Part shown: positions 1 to 10,512 of the stretch, in pieces
How the letters are laid out: each line of letters starts with the position of its first letter
Numbering within the stretch: the first letter of the stretch is position 1
Assembly: GCA_016722525.1 (NCBI GenBank)
Contig: JADKJB010000001.1
Location: 62,001 to 126,000, forward strand
Length of the DNA: 64,000 bases
Direction: 5' to 3'
Source: Bacteroidota bacterium
GTDB lineage: Bacteria > Bacteroidota > Bacteroidia > AKYH767-A > OLB10
The notes under the pieces: generated by a model
Databases searched by the model: none
What the model saw: the letters and a program-made list of their open reading frames with translations, nothing else
Told to the model about the DNA's origin: nothing
Program-made: the position numbers and the translations under genes

Positions 1-158
1 TTTAGTTAAGGATGGAAGTGTTGAGTTATCAAAGAAAATCTCTGCCCTGAATGCTACTGGTTTCAGAATCTTGCTTCTCAATCCACAGGTGATTGCGGAA
101 ACACATCTGTTTCCATTAATTCGATTGAAGAAAATCAGAAATCAATCATTATATCTAG

Positions 159-2826
159 AAATTCCGTTTGAGGTTAAAGGTTGTACTTTTTACAAATTCA
201 ATCAATAAAGTAGTTGCATCCGTGGGAACGTATATAGATTTTACAGATTTGTTAAGTTGTGATGATTATTGGAATTATACTTTAGCTATGTCAAATGTTG
301 ATTTTGAAGAGTTGGATAATTATAATTTTGATGGTGGAGTCACTTATCCGTATACCAATAGAAAGTTTGTTGTTGACGGTAATATTATAGTTGAAAACCC
401 TGGAACAATTTTGCTTTTTGAAGGTTGTCAATTAGTTTTTAAACCTAACAATCCTCCATACACTATCACAGTGAAAGCCGATGCAACACTTCAGCTGTAT
501 CCATTCGTAGATACTACCGATCCGTTAAATGAGATAAGAATTGCTACACATTTATTTTCCTGTGATGACATGTGGGGAGGAATTATAAATGAAGAGGATG
601 GAACCATTGATATTATTGCAGTTTCTGCAGCATCACTACCCACTAAAATTGAAGATGCAGACAAAGCAATACAGAGTGATAACGGAGATGTAAATATTAG
701 GTTTGCCAATTTTAACAATAACTTCATCGGAATAGAACTATTGAATTATGATAAGACGATTTCGAACTTAGCAAGTGATAAAGGATTTTTAGGAATTACA
801 TTTTCGTGTTCGGACAGTATCTTAACCAAACCTCTCCATCCCGGAGAACAACCGTTTGCAAATTTTAATTTGGTGGATGTGGTTAATGTAAGCATCGGAG
901 GTTTTGGTGCTACTCCCGCTACTCCCATCACATATAAAAACAAATTTGCTGATGCTATTTTTGGAATCCGATCTCAAAGCAGTATCGCTAAAATATTTAA
1001 CAATGAGTTCACTAACATAGGAATCAAAGATGTGATCTGCAGATTATGTGAAGGAGCTATTTTTGCTACAGAAGGTAGTAATCTAACTATTGGTGGACTG
1101 TTAACTGAAATTCCTATTTCCGAAACTATTTCAAAAACAGCAATGTTGGCATTATCACCAGAGGAGTGAACACCATTGATGTAAAGGGAAATCACTTTGA
1201 TAAAATTGGTAAAGGAATTATTGCTCATAATGCATCATCATCACCAATTACCATCAATGAAAATAATGAGTTTTATAATGTAGATTATGGAATTGTAATT
1301 CGTGAAACTATTGGAATTGTTTTAATCGATGGGAACAATTTCAATGGATTAGGTTATTCTCCTTTGGTTCCTGTAAATTATGGTATTTCGGCAATCACTA
1401 TTCAAAATTTTAATGATTATGCTACAACCAATACCATATCTGTTAGTGGAAATATTATTACCGATTCCAGAATCGGTATACATGCACTAAACATCCCAAA
1501 CCTTAGTATAGGTGCAAACTTAAACACACCTGTAGCTGGTACAGGAAACACCATTTCTTTCAGTAAAGAAAAAGGACAATACCATCATGGAATCTGGGTG
1601 GAGAATTGCAATAGCGCAAAAATCCAAAGTAATACGATCAATTCAACTGAACCCGGTTTTTATCTTGAAGGCATTACCGTCTACGAATCAACAGATGCTT
1701 TAATTAACATGAATACGATTACTGATGCAACGGTACCAGTAAATGTGAGGGGATCCTGTCCCGATACCGAATTCCATTGTAATGTTTTTGATAATGATGC
1801 AGAACCAGGGTTGGGAGTTCAACTAGTTGCAGCCGATTTACCACCTCAGGGAGGCAACACTGACCCGTGGAACAACGAATGGTATGGTTATGATAATTCT
1901 ACTTTGTTTGGAGTTACAGGTTTGGCAAATTCTCCGTTCGATTGGTATTACAAAACTGGTCCTTCCAAGTACAACCCTTATCCGGCATCTGGTACTGCAA
2001 ATCCCTTTGGTACGTCTGCTCCAGGCTCAGCATGTGTGGTTCAGGCTGCAACAAATGACCCAGATCGGGATGTTCGCTATGCGGCCATTGCTGAAGATTC
2101 ATTGGCATTCACTGAGTATGAAAATGAGTTCATATATAAATCAAAAAAATATTTGTTTGAACAAATTTATGCCGATACCAGCCTGTTGACCAAAAACACA
2201 GCTAAGGACACAACTTTCAGCAGATTTTATTCGGATTTGTACGTCACAAATATTGGACTATTCAGGCATGTTGATTCATTAATCATGGCTAAAATTTAGC
2301 AGCAGCACTAACATTAAACGATACTATTCCTGCGCAAATGAAATGGGAATGGAACCTTAAAACAGTGAACACGTTGTTGATTTCAAAAGTACTGGTTGAT
2401 TCTGCGCTAAGCTCAACGGATTCTTCCTCGTTAGAATCGATCGCCATGCAAGATCCGATAGTAGCGGGCAAGGCCGTATATATTGCCAGAGCCATTCTTT
2501 TTAAAGAAGTGCATGATGAATTGCCGGGTTTGAGAACCATGAGCCAGTTGTTAGAACCAGTGGTTAGTGAAATTAAAACCTCTTCATTCCAAATACTTCC
2601 AAACCCTGCATTTGATCAATGTGAAATTCTTTTTGAAGCAATGGAGCAAGACTTTATTTTGGAACTTAGAAATGGAGTAGGGCAGGTATTGTACCATAAA
2701 AAATTACCTTCCTACACTATAAAATTGCAGTTGCCACTGAAAAGTTACAAACCGGGTTTTTATTTGGTAACTACCATTAGTGAAGCCTATGGATTTCAAT
2801 TTAAAAAATTAGTCATTGCAAGATAA
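159..2826 (+). CDS. secreted right-handed beta-helix protein with T9SS sorting domain (5' partial, frame-broken)
   Basis: Three consecutive reading frames make one protein. The first part (159-1140) has a signature common in Bacteroidota beta-helix surface proteins: a hydrophobic strand pattern followed by the MWGGI motif. The second (about 1142-2290) is rich in N-x-I/F turns typical of parallel beta-helix coils (for example GNHFDKIGKGI). The third (about 2300-2826) ends in a T9SS type A domain: ILPNPAFDQ, then LKSYKPGFYLV and FKKLVIAR. Joins lie near 1140 and 2295; at the first, reading back from 1166 gives NVGIITRGV, restoring the helix. No signal peptide is seen, so the true start lies upstream or in the first 160 bases, where no single frame stays open. 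Likely a cell-surface or secreted adhesin-like protein; ligand unknown. The C-terminal call is firm, the function is not. Confidence 0.75.
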
Positions 2827-2832
2827 ATAAAC

Positions 2833-4346
2833 ATGAAATCTACGATATTAATTTTAGGACTTTGCATATTGTCTTTTACAGCTACATTAGTAACGCGCAA
2901 AACAGAGGAAATATTTGGTGCTTTGGTGATAGTGCGGGTATAGATTTTAACAATGGAGCAGTTCCTATCAACTCATCTTTAAATACACGAGGGAGTTGTG
3001 TGAGCTATTGCGATACTTCTGGTCAGTTAATTTTATATGCATCAACTGGATGGGCCGACATTTTCATCAATTTCCCATTTTCAACTCAAATATTTAATTC
3101 AAGTGATTCACTAATTTTAAATGGTGATTCCATTCGAGGGAACAATTGGTATAAAGAACTTGTTCTTATTCCGATGCCGGATGATTCCATGAAATACTAT
3201 TTGTTCAGCGCAGGAGTTACCTCAGGTCCTGGTTTTAGTTATTCCATTGTTGATATGAATCAAAATGGTGGCTTGGGAGAAGTGGTGCAGAAAAACGTGT
3301 TGCTGCAAAATTTTCCATGTACTGATGGAATAACTGCCATCAAACATGGAAATGGAAGAGACTGGTGGATTATTTTTAGAAGATGGGATAATATCAATGA
3401 TATGTACTATAAATATTTGATTACTCCAAATGGAATTTCCATTGTTCAGATCCAAAATATTGGGTCAGCAACCAGCAATGGTTTTACAAACATGAACTTT
3501 TCTTCTGATGGTACAAAAATGGTTGTAACTAATTTGGCTGGACTAATGGAGCTGTATGATTTTGATCGTTGTACCGGCGTGATCAGTAACCCCGTCACGA
3601 TTCATCCCGAGCCAACGACAGCTCCGTATGGCAGGTTTTGGGGATGTGAATTCTCCGGCAGCGGTCGGTTTTTGTATGTGAGTACTTATAATACTATAGA
3701 AAGCGCGTTATTTCAGTATGATTTATTGTCTTCCAATCCAGTCGCTTCGAGATGTACTTTAGAGTATAACCCCGGGCTCAGGGTTGGAAATGGTTTTTTA
3801 CGCCGAGGCCCTGATCAAAAAATTTACTTTAGCCGAGCTTGGGAATGTGCTGCTTCTCCTGATTGTTACCCCTACCCCGATAGCGTTTACAACTACGTAA
3901 ACATGAACCTCAGTGTAATTAACTACCCTGATAGTTTGGGTACAGCTTGTGGCTATGCCCCATTTAGTTTTTACTTAGGTGGGAAAAGGACTTATTATGG
4001 CCTTCCAAACAACCCTGATTATGACTTGCCGGCTGTGGCGGGTAGTCCGTGTGACACACTGGTAAGCATCAACGAACCTGCAAGTATAAGCACTAACGCT
4101 AACCTACACGTGTATTACGCACCCGACTGGGAGAAAGCTTTTATAAATGCCGAAAAGTTAAAAGGAAAAAATTACCGGTTACGAATGGTAGATGTTTTGG
4201 GAAAAGAAGTTTACTCTGAGAGTGGTGCTTTAAATTCACCATACTTTACCAGAGATTTAAACTGTGCTTCGTTTGCCAAAGGGATGTATATTGTGGATTT
4301 TGAAACAGAAAATGAAAAGTTGATCAAGAAATTTGTGATTGAATAA
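2833..4346 (+). CDS. secreted T9SS cargo protein, WCFGDSAGIDF family
   Basis: The ATG at 2833 opens a signal peptide (MKSTILILGLCILSF), but the body is in another frame from about 2862, where it continues as SNAQNRGNIWCFGDSAGIDF; one base is missing or extra near 2870. The mature N-terminus is shared by many Bacteroidota secreted proteins with a beta-propeller-like body. The last 80 residues are a T9SS type A domain (RMVDVLGKEVY, then FAKGMYIVDFE and LIKKFVIE). It follows the beta-helix gene by only 6 bp, so the two are probably co-transcribed. A degraded relative of its sorting domain is found at 7695-7850. Function beyond secretion is unknown. Confidence 0.8.
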
Positions 4347-4719
4347 GAGTTAAGATTTTGTAATTAGTAATTTACAAGGTTGAGGATATGAAAAAAGTGA
4401 TGCTACAGGTCAAACATGAACTCACATTCCATCTCTACGATAATCATCCTTACATCCGCGTCCCAAACCGTAAGCCAACGCTTCAGACGCGGACGAGACC
4501 GGGAGTTGTTCCTCGAGATATAAGATTTATAATAGACCAAACTAAATTGGGAGCATATCTAATTGGAACAGGTCTTTCCATGCCTGGGCCAAACGGAGCA
4601 TAATTTTACACAGAAGTTTCTAAAATCATTATTTGTTGCAGGCTCAATGCTTTTTTGGAATTACATCTAAACTTATAGTAAAAAATCTTATAACCCATAT
4701 AGTCTTTTTGAAAAATGAT
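4347..4719. other. 373-bp stretch with no convincing gene
   Basis: A 71-codon open frame (4388-4603) covers part of this stretch, but its product is arginine/proline-rich, matches nothing I recognise and has no ribosome-binding or promoter context. The opposite strand has short open frames of similar quality. I would not call a gene here. Confidence 0.4.
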
Positions 4720-5042
4720 ATGAAATTAAGAATCGAAAGTACTTTCTTGACAATTATTCTCTGTATTTCATTGACATTTTGCGCATCAATAATGTCATTG
4801 AGCGAATGGTATTATAAGGAAGATCATTTATCACCTATTGGATTCAAACTTCTTAGTCTATCTGTTATTCTTGCTTATGTAGTCTCGTTTTCTAACCTGA
4901 CAATCAATGTTTTTGATACTGTCAAACGTCAAAAAGAGAAACTTCAGAAAATGTATTTCTAACTATTTATTTTATTTTTCAATCAATGTTTACTATGGTT
5001 ATTTTTTTAGGATTATTATTGGTGACATTAGGACTGTGGTAA
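4720..5042 (+). CDS. small multi-pass membrane protein, unknown function
   Basis: The ATG at 4720 starts a hydrophobic protein with membrane segments at about residues 6-25 (FLTIILCISLTFCASIM) and 38-60 (GFKLLSLSVILAYVVSF), followed by a charged KRQKEKLQK stretch. The listed frame stops at 4962. A one-base shift at a T-rich run continues into LTIYFIFQSMFTMVIFLG and a third segment ending in TLGLW at a TAA (5040-5042), so I propose about 107 residues. The family is not recognised. It sits alone between the secreted-protein genes and the radC/IS66 debris. Confidence 0.45.
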
Positions 5043-5136
5043 ACAGATTTAGAAATCCTTTACGATTTTCAAAAATTGTCTATTTCGTGAATCCTATAGT
5101 AAATAAGGTAATTCTATAAATCAATTAAATGTATTG

Positions 5137-5170
5137 AATTTGTCAATTATTTTAGAATAATTGACAAATT
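5137..5170 (-). terminator. inverted repeat, probable terminator of the radC remnant
   Basis: A perfect 15-bp inverted repeat (arms 5137-5151 and 5156-5170) has a 4-base TTAG loop. Read on the minus strand it begins immediately after the stop codon of the radC remnant. It is AT-rich, so as an intrinsic terminator it would be weak to moderate. Confidence 0.5.
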
Positions 5171-5336
5171 TTATATTATAAAATACCCTTCATCCGCAAA
5201 AGAGAAATAAGATTCCGTAGTCAAAATAATATGATCTAAAATTTGAATTTCTAAAATCTGTCCACAATTTTTCAGCTTTTTGGTTAGATTCAAATCCAGC
5301 ATCGCTGGGATTCAAATTTCTACTCGGATGATTTAA
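5171..5336 (-). pseudogene. radC: RadC (JAB domain) C-terminal remnant
   Basis: Minus-strand translation gives, after one frame change near 5300, a degenerate LNHPSRNLNPSDA followed by DLNLTKKLKNCGQILEIQIL and then DHIILTTESYFSFADEG, ending at the stop at 5171-5173. This is the C-terminal third of the RadC/JAB family, including the HNHPSG-type metal-binding segment and the DHII...SFADEG ending. The N-terminal two thirds are absent: upstream the sequence runs straight into the IS66 fragment on the other strand. RadC genes are common cargo of Bacteroidota mobile elements, which fits the neighbouring transposase debris. Confidence 0.75.
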
Positions 5337-5344
5337 TTCAACTG

Positions 5345-5696
5345 GAAGTGTGGATAAAAGTAAACAACATTCAAACCTCTCCCGCTACGCATATTGGTAA
5401 AACGCTTGCATATGCACTATTGCGCTTGCAAAAATTTCACTGCGAATGTTTACGAATCTATTTTAGAAATCGACAACAACCTTGTTGAAAATGCTATTCG
5501 ACTAACGGTGATTGGAAGAAAAAACTGCCTGTTCTCCGGATCACACTATGGAACAATAAACTCTGCGATGATGTATGCCTTTTTTGGCTAATGTAAAATG
5601 AATGACATCAACCCGCAGGAATGGCTTGCCGATGTACTTTTAAAAATCATCAATACCAAACAGTCGCAGCTTTATACACTGCTTCCTAACTACTAG
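5345..5696 (+). mobile_element. IS66-family transposase, C-terminal remnant
   Basis: Three frame pieces align in order with the end of IS66 TnpC transposases. They are WIKVNNIQTSP...HIGKTLAYAL (from 5345), then LEIDNNLVENAIR followed by VIGRKNCLFSGSH (about 5460-5590), then NDINPQEWLADVLLKIINTK and QLYTLLPNY to the TAG at 5694-5696. The ENAIR...GRKN...GSH core belongs to the transposase core of this family. Only the last ~115 residues remain; the rest of the transposase and the terminal repeats are missing. It lies head to head with the radC scrap and just upstream of an orphan sorting domain, so it marks an old insertion/deletion. It cannot be active. Confidence 0.85.
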
Positions 5697-5744
5697 AAAA
5701 AATCCTGAGTTTTTAAACAATTATTGTTTAATTTAGAAACTTAG

Positions 5745-6014
5745 TTCACCGTATGCTTACAATATATTGTTTATCCTAATCCTGCAAAAAATCGTATATT
5801 TATCGAAATATTTGAAAAAAGCAAATCTGGTTCTAAATTTGAATTGAATTTAAGAGATATTACCAGTAGAATAATTGTTACAGAAACAAAGGATCATGGA
5901 GGAGATTTTAAATTTGAATTAGATATTACAAATTTGAAGTCCGGATTTTATTTTTTAAGTATAAAAGATGATAGCAATGTAACCGAAACGCACAAAATAA
6001 TAATTGAAAATTAG
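5745..6014 (+). pseudogene. orphan T9SS type A sorting domain (N-terminally deleted cargo gene)
   Basis: One open frame reads VYPNPAKNRIFIEIFEKS, then LNLRDITSRIIVTE, LDITNLKSGFYFLSIKD and HKIIIEN before the TAG at 6012-6014. This is a complete, well-preserved T9SS C-terminal domain with its canonical YPNP start, but there is no start codon, signal peptide or passenger. The frame is blocked upstream at 5742-5744 and IS66 debris begins about 50 bp further up. The most likely history is that a cargo gene lost its body when the IS66 element came in or left. It ends 6 bp before the next T9SS gene. Confidence 0.8.
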
Positions 6015-6020
6015 CAAGCT

Positions 6021-7390
6021 ATGAAAGCAATAAAGATTTTCCTTTGCAGTATATTTTGGATGATAACTATAGTTGGTCATTCTCAATATTGGAGTCAGAT
6101 GAATGCACATATTTGGGGGAGTTCTAGTTTGGATGTTATTGACAACAAACTATACCTATGTGGAATCGATACGGTAACGTTAGGGTCAACTAGTTTGAAC
6201 AAACTTATCAGTGTTTATGATGGGGTTAGCTATGATACATCAATAGGAGTTTCTTACAGTGGTCAGGTTTTTACTTTTGAAAAGTTTAACGGCCAAATTT
6301 ATGTCGGCGGAAGCTTCAAACACATTGGCGAGCCAATTCCAAATATTAATTTTGGTATTCATACCTTGGCCAGATGGGATGGAACCAATTTTGATTCTAT
6401 TGGTGCATTCCCGGTTCCTAACGGTAGAGTAAATGTATTGCAAGTGTACAACAATGAGCTTTACATTGGCGGCGAATTTCAAAATGGTGCAGGACAGGGA
6501 ATAAGTAATCTGATGAAATATGACGGGGTAAATTTTTCGGCAGTTGGTGGAGGCATTGTGGGTAATTTTACTGAAGTATGGGCATGGTAGTTTATAACGG
6601 AGACCTGATTGTTGCCGGGAGTTTTTATTCTGCCGGGGGTGTACTAGGCGATAATATCGCCCGATGGGATGGTACACAATGGCATCCAATGGGCGATGGA
6701 TTAGGTCCTTACATTTTTTGTATGACCGTTGATACCATTTCTAATATTTTGTATGCAGGAGGCAACGTTGCTTGGACTGGTTCTACACCTGTTGAAAAAG
6801 TTGCTTTTTGGGATGGAATTAACTGGCAGCAGGTTGGGAGTGGCATTCCACAAGTACCGAACTTACAAACTTTGTGTATGTGTAAAGGGGAGCTTTTTGC
6901 CGGTGCCGGTCAAAGCATTCAAACATTTCCGGATAGAATAAAAAAATGGAATGGGCAGGTATGGCAAACTTTAAATAGCTCCCCTTCCGATGGAGGAGTG
7001 TATGAGTTATGTGAGTTCCAAGGTTCACTTTTCGCTTCAGGAACCTTTGATGAAATAGATAGTGTTTGTTGTTATTGGGCTTTAGCCTATTATACCGATA
7101 CAACTACTGTGGGCTTGCAATCACTGCCTACTCAATCAGAGAATGGGTTTCAAATATATCCGAATCCGGCAAATTATCAAATAACACTTGTTTTTGATGA
7201 AAAATTAAGGGAAACAACAAACGTATCAATTTATAATACTGAGGGAAAAACGGTATTTGAACAAAATTTCAAAACAGTTAGTAAAGAAATTAATATAGAA
7301 CTTCCTCAAAATCTTAAAGCCGGAGTATATATTTGTAAAGTCATAAAAAATGGTTTTCAGTTACAGCAGAGAAGTTTTGTTTTGGAATGA
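6021..7390 (+). CDS. secreted T9SS cargo protein, kelch/propeller-like GG-F-WDG repeats
   Basis: The protein has a signal peptide (MKAIKIFLCSIFWMITIVGHSQ), about eight repeats of the form 'LYIGGEF...G...ARWDGT.W...G.G', and a C-terminal type A sorting domain (IYPNPANYQITLVF ... LKAGVYICKV ... RSFVLE). The repeats suggest a beta-propeller. The frame changes near 6580, where the reading continues as SMGMVVYNGDLIV. It is a paralogue of the intact protein on the minus strand at 26619-27986, which has the same architecture. Ligand unknown; surface-attached or secreted. Confidence 0.8.
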
Positions 7391-7694
7391 GTTGTTTCAG
7401 TTTATTGTAATATCATAGTTATTTTTGCAAATAAATTTAAAGATATGACTTTTCCGCAAACCTAATTTGAGTTCTTCAGTTAGGTTTTATGGTTGAAAAT
7501 ACACGTTACCAGTTGGCCCGGATCGAATGAGAAGTGCGCGGACAGGATTACTATCCAATCCTTTCACGATATGACGACCAGCTACAAATTATAAAGATTG
7601 GATCTGAAGTAATGAATTTTCCAGCTACGTCCCGTTTATTTATATTGCAAACAATAAAAATACAACCCATCTCTTTCAATTCAATTTACAATCG
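7391..7694. other. 304-bp stretch without a recognisable gene
   Basis: After the stop of the propeller gene there is an imperfect inverted repeat (AAACCTAA at 7458-7465 and TTAGGTTT at 7480-7487) that could serve as a weak terminator. The rest has short open frames with no recognisable similarity and leads into the decayed sorting domain. Confidence 0.3.
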
Positions 7695-7850
7695 TCTGAA
7701 AGTGGCACACTTAATCCAGCATACTTTACCCGGGATTTAAATTGTGCTGCGTTTGCAACTGGAACTTACTTAATTATATTTGAGACCGATAGCTATCGGT
7801 AGGAGAGTGAGCGGTTGGTGAAGAAAATGCAGATTAACTGGAGGTGATGT
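7695..7850 (+). pseudogene. decayed T9SS sorting domain carrying a 16-bp palindrome insertion
   Basis: The translation SESGTLNPAYFTRDLNCAAF followed by ATGTYLIIFETD is clearly related to the tail of the 2833-4346 protein (ESGALNSPYFTRDLNCASFA). The frame then meets TAG at 7800-7802 inside a perfect 16-bp palindrome (7785-7800). After it the same frame resumes as ESERLVKKMQI, matching the rest of the domain. No passenger or start exists upstream. It is a dead duplicate interrupted by a short palindromic element. Confidence 0.7.
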
Positions 7851-7978
7851 TTGAAGAAATTCATGCTGCTTTACCTGCACATCGAAATGCTATTTAAAAT
7901 GAAAATGTCATGTGGAAGTTCTATTTTAAAAGTCAGTAAAAAATCATAAATCCAATCCAACCACAAAGCCGACATTTG

Positions 7979-9549
7979 TCAACCCTCGTATTCCCCAAAA
8001 ACTTCTCGCAACACATCAGAAATTTCACCAAGAGTGGAGTATGCTTCTACAGCAGTAAGAATAAAAGGCATTAAATTACCTCCATCGGTTGCCGCTTGTT
8101 TCAAATTTCTTAATGCCATCGAAACAGCACTTGCATCACGAGAATCTTTAAGTGCTTTCAATTTATCCATTTGCAGTGTTCTGATGGAATCATCAATGAA
8201 AACACTTTCCAAAAGGCGGCTCTTTGATGGTATATTTATTTTGACCTACAATAACCTTATCACCTTTTCGATATCGCGTTGGTAACGATAAGCTGAATCA
8301 GCAATTTCCTGCTGAATAAATCCTGCTTCGATGGCATTTACCGCACCGCCCATTTCATCAATACGATGTATATAATCCCATGCTTTTTTTCTCTACTTCA
8401 TCAGTTAGTGCTTCAATATAAAGGAACCTCCAAGCGGATCCACAGTACTTGCTATTCCGCTTTCATGAGCAAGTATTTGCTGGGTACGTACTGCAATTGT
8501 TGCGGCAGCTTCAGTAGGGAGTGATAGTGCTTCATCGTAACCATTTGTATGCAACGATTGAGTGCCACCCAACACTGCAGACAGAGCTTGAACTGTTACC
8601 CTTATAATATTATTCATGGTTGTTGTGCAGTTAATGTTGAACCCCGGTTTGTGTATGAAACCGTAACATCATAGCCCGTGGATCAGTGGCACCGAGATCT
8701 TTCGTTATTTTGGCCCACATCCTGCGTGCAGCCCGAAACTTTGCAACTTCCTCCAACAAATTATTATGCGCATTAAAAAAAAATGAAATGCGTTTTGCGA
8801 AAATATTAATATCAAGTTTTTTAGCAATAGCTGCTTGCAAATAGGCCTTCCCATCGGCCAGCGTAAATGCCAGCTCCTGAACTGCATTTGCACCGGCCTC
8901 GCGTATATGATAACCGGATACTGATATGGTATTCCATTTTGGGACTTCATTGGAACAATATTCAAAAATATCGGTTATAATCCGCATGGATGGCTTTGGC
9001 GGATAAATGTAGGTCCCGCGCGCCGCATATTCTTTGAGAATATCATTTTGTATGGTACCCGAAATATTTTTAAGCGAAGCTCCCTGCCGTTTTGCTAATG
9101 CTATGTACATGCACAACAGTGTGGATGCAGTTGCATTAATGGTCATAGAAGTAGTGATCTTCTCCAATTCAATCCCATCAAAGAGCTGCTCCATATCCAG
9201 CAGGGAATCGATTGCTACTCCGGCTGCCAACTTCCCCTTCCGAAAGTTCATGATCGCTATCGTAACCAATTTGTGTTGGTAAATCGAATGCTACACTTAA
9301 GCCCGTTGTTCCTTGCGACAAAAGATAACGGTACCTTTTGTTGGATTCTTCTGCTGTACTAAATCCTGCATACTGACGCATCGTCCATATTTTAGAGCGA
9401 TACATATCCGACTGCACTCCTCTTGTAAATGGAAACTCACCGGGTTCCTCTTCCTGCCTGACAGGACCCTTGTATACTCTTTGAACTTCAATACCTGAAT
9501 CAGTAAAATACTGACATGGCAATGTTTTTTTGTCAGACATATTTTTCAT
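7979..9549 (-). CDS. methylmalonyl-CoA mutase, catalytic (large) subunit without B12 domain; several frame breaks
   Basis: Minus-strand pieces in different frames reconstitute one TIM-barrel mutase of about 520 residues: an N-terminus with [20 protein letters not shown] and [18 protein letters not shown], the core [20 protein letters not shown] and [20 protein letters not shown], then [20 protein letters not shown] and [20 protein letters not shown], ending at [11 protein letters not shown]. There is no cobalamin-binding domain, so this is the split type whose B12 subunit is encoded elsewhere. It interconverts methylmalonyl-CoA and succinyl-CoA or a related acyl-CoA pair. Frame changes occur near 9230, 8630, 8395, 8250 and 8213. 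At 8395 an A6 run reads as A7, and at 8250 an A5 run reads as A4. These look like sequencing indels. The DUF-type gene 20 bp upstream may be co-transcribed. Confidence 0.85.
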
Positions 9550-9569
9550 TTATTCTAAAAATTAACCGA

Positions 9570-10100
9570 CTAAAAAAGCGAATGCACTTCGTTTTTAATC
9601 TGGTCGATGGCATTTTGAATTGGATATTCTTCTTGCGCCATCATCGTTTCAAAAATAACTTTACTAAGTTCTACACCCGGCGACAAAGGATTGCATTTGC
9701 CTAAAGAAAGGTTAATGAGTTTAATTAATTCATCTCTGCTGGTTCTAACAATAGCCCATCCGGCATTGGTAATATAAACCTGTTGCGTGATATTGTGTTC
9801 GTATTCGGTTTTAATGGTCAACAAAAGTTCTTTATGGAACACTAAGACATTCATTCCAGGTTCATAAACACGGCTCAGTAGATTGTTAGGAGAAATGCGT
9901 TCGAGGAACAATATAATTCGTTCATAAGCCTGCAAGCGCAGTGGCAATAAATTGTTGTCCATAGTACGCTTTAACTCTGCATATTTCATTTTCTGTTCGT
10001 TATCCAAAAACCGCTTTACTAAAAAGTAAGAAGTTCCAAAAACGAGCAGCGAAGGCGCCAGGTAAACAAGGAAATCAATTGCACCTTGAGGTAAATTCAT
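9570..10100 (-). CDS. conserved membrane-anchored protein of unknown function
   Basis: 176 residues. An N-terminal membrane helix (IDFLVYLAPSLLVFGTSYFLV) is followed by a charged, mostly helical domain beginning RFLDNEQKMKYAELK and containing the motif PLRLQAYERIILFLERISP. I recall this architecture from uncharacterised Bacteroidota proteins but cannot name the function. It lies 20 bp upstream of the mutase gene in the same direction, so the two probably share a transcript. Confidence 0.75.
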   Translation of the reverse strand: MNLPQGAIDFLVYLAPSLLVFGTSYFLVKRFLDNEQKMKYAELKRTMDNNLLPLRLQAYERIILFLERISPNNLLSRVYEPGMNVLVFHKELLLTIKTEYEHNITQQVYITNAGWAIVRTSRDELIKLINLSLGKCNPLSPGVELSKVIFETMMAQEEYPIQNAIDQIKNEVHSLF

Positions 10101-10351
10101 ATTTAGCTATTTTGAGAGCTCAAATATCGTAATATTTCAGGATTAAATGATAATGAAAAAAAAGGAATACACCCAATCAGGAGACCGCAGTGAATGATCC
10201 AATAAATTTCAATAAAAACAGATGTGCAGATCTACCTTTTGGAAATAAGTGAATTCGTAACAAAAATTTATAAGTTCCGAAATCCACCCTTCAAGCTAAA
10301 GCAACTGCTCTTTTAAGGCCGGCAGTTATTTTACTTTTACAGCACTACCTC
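10101..10351. other. intergenic stretch, nothing recognised
   Basis: About 250 bp between the membrane protein start and the end of the ribbon-helix-helix gene. It should contain the promoter of the mutase operon on the minus strand. I see no clear TAnnTTTG element, RNA gene or repeat. Confidence 0.3.
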
Positions 10352-10510
10352 CTACTTTTTTCTTCCCGCTTCCTTCAAAGCCTTCTGCAATAAGAATTCA
10401 ATTTGCCCATTCAGACTACGAAATTCATCAGCCGACCACTTTTCAAGTTCTTTCAGCGTGGCTGGATTCATCCTTAAAACAAAGGCTTTTTTATCTTCCT
10501 TTTCAGTCAT
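10352..10510 (-). CDS. 52-residue ribbon-helix-helix (Arc-type) DNA-binding protein
   Basis: The short frame encodes MTEKEDKKAFVLRMNPATLK followed by ELEKWSADEFRSLNGQIEFL and LQKALKEAGRKK. The pattern is a beta-strand (KAFVLRM), a helix with ELEKWSADE, then the SLNGQIEFLL helix, which is the Arc/MetJ/CopG fold; the 'RSLNGQIE' segment is characteristic of Arc-like proteins. Its ATG lies two bases past the SPFH stop codon, so it is the second gene of that operon. Many Bacteroidota pair an SPFH gene with an Arc-family gene in this order. It may repress its own operon through the palindrome at 11384-11398. Confidence 0.8.
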   Translation of the reverse strand: MTEKEDKKAFVLRMNPATLKELEKWSADEFRSLNGQIEFLLQKALKEAGRKK

Positions 10511-10512
10511 CT

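Noticed and set aside
4388..4603. 71-residue open frame as a gene
   Set aside because: Arg/Pro-rich product without recognisable similarity and no start context.
10352..10510. Antitoxin of a toxin-antitoxin pair
   Set aside because: Although a ribbon-helix-helix protein, its partner is an SPFH gene and no toxin frame lies beside it.
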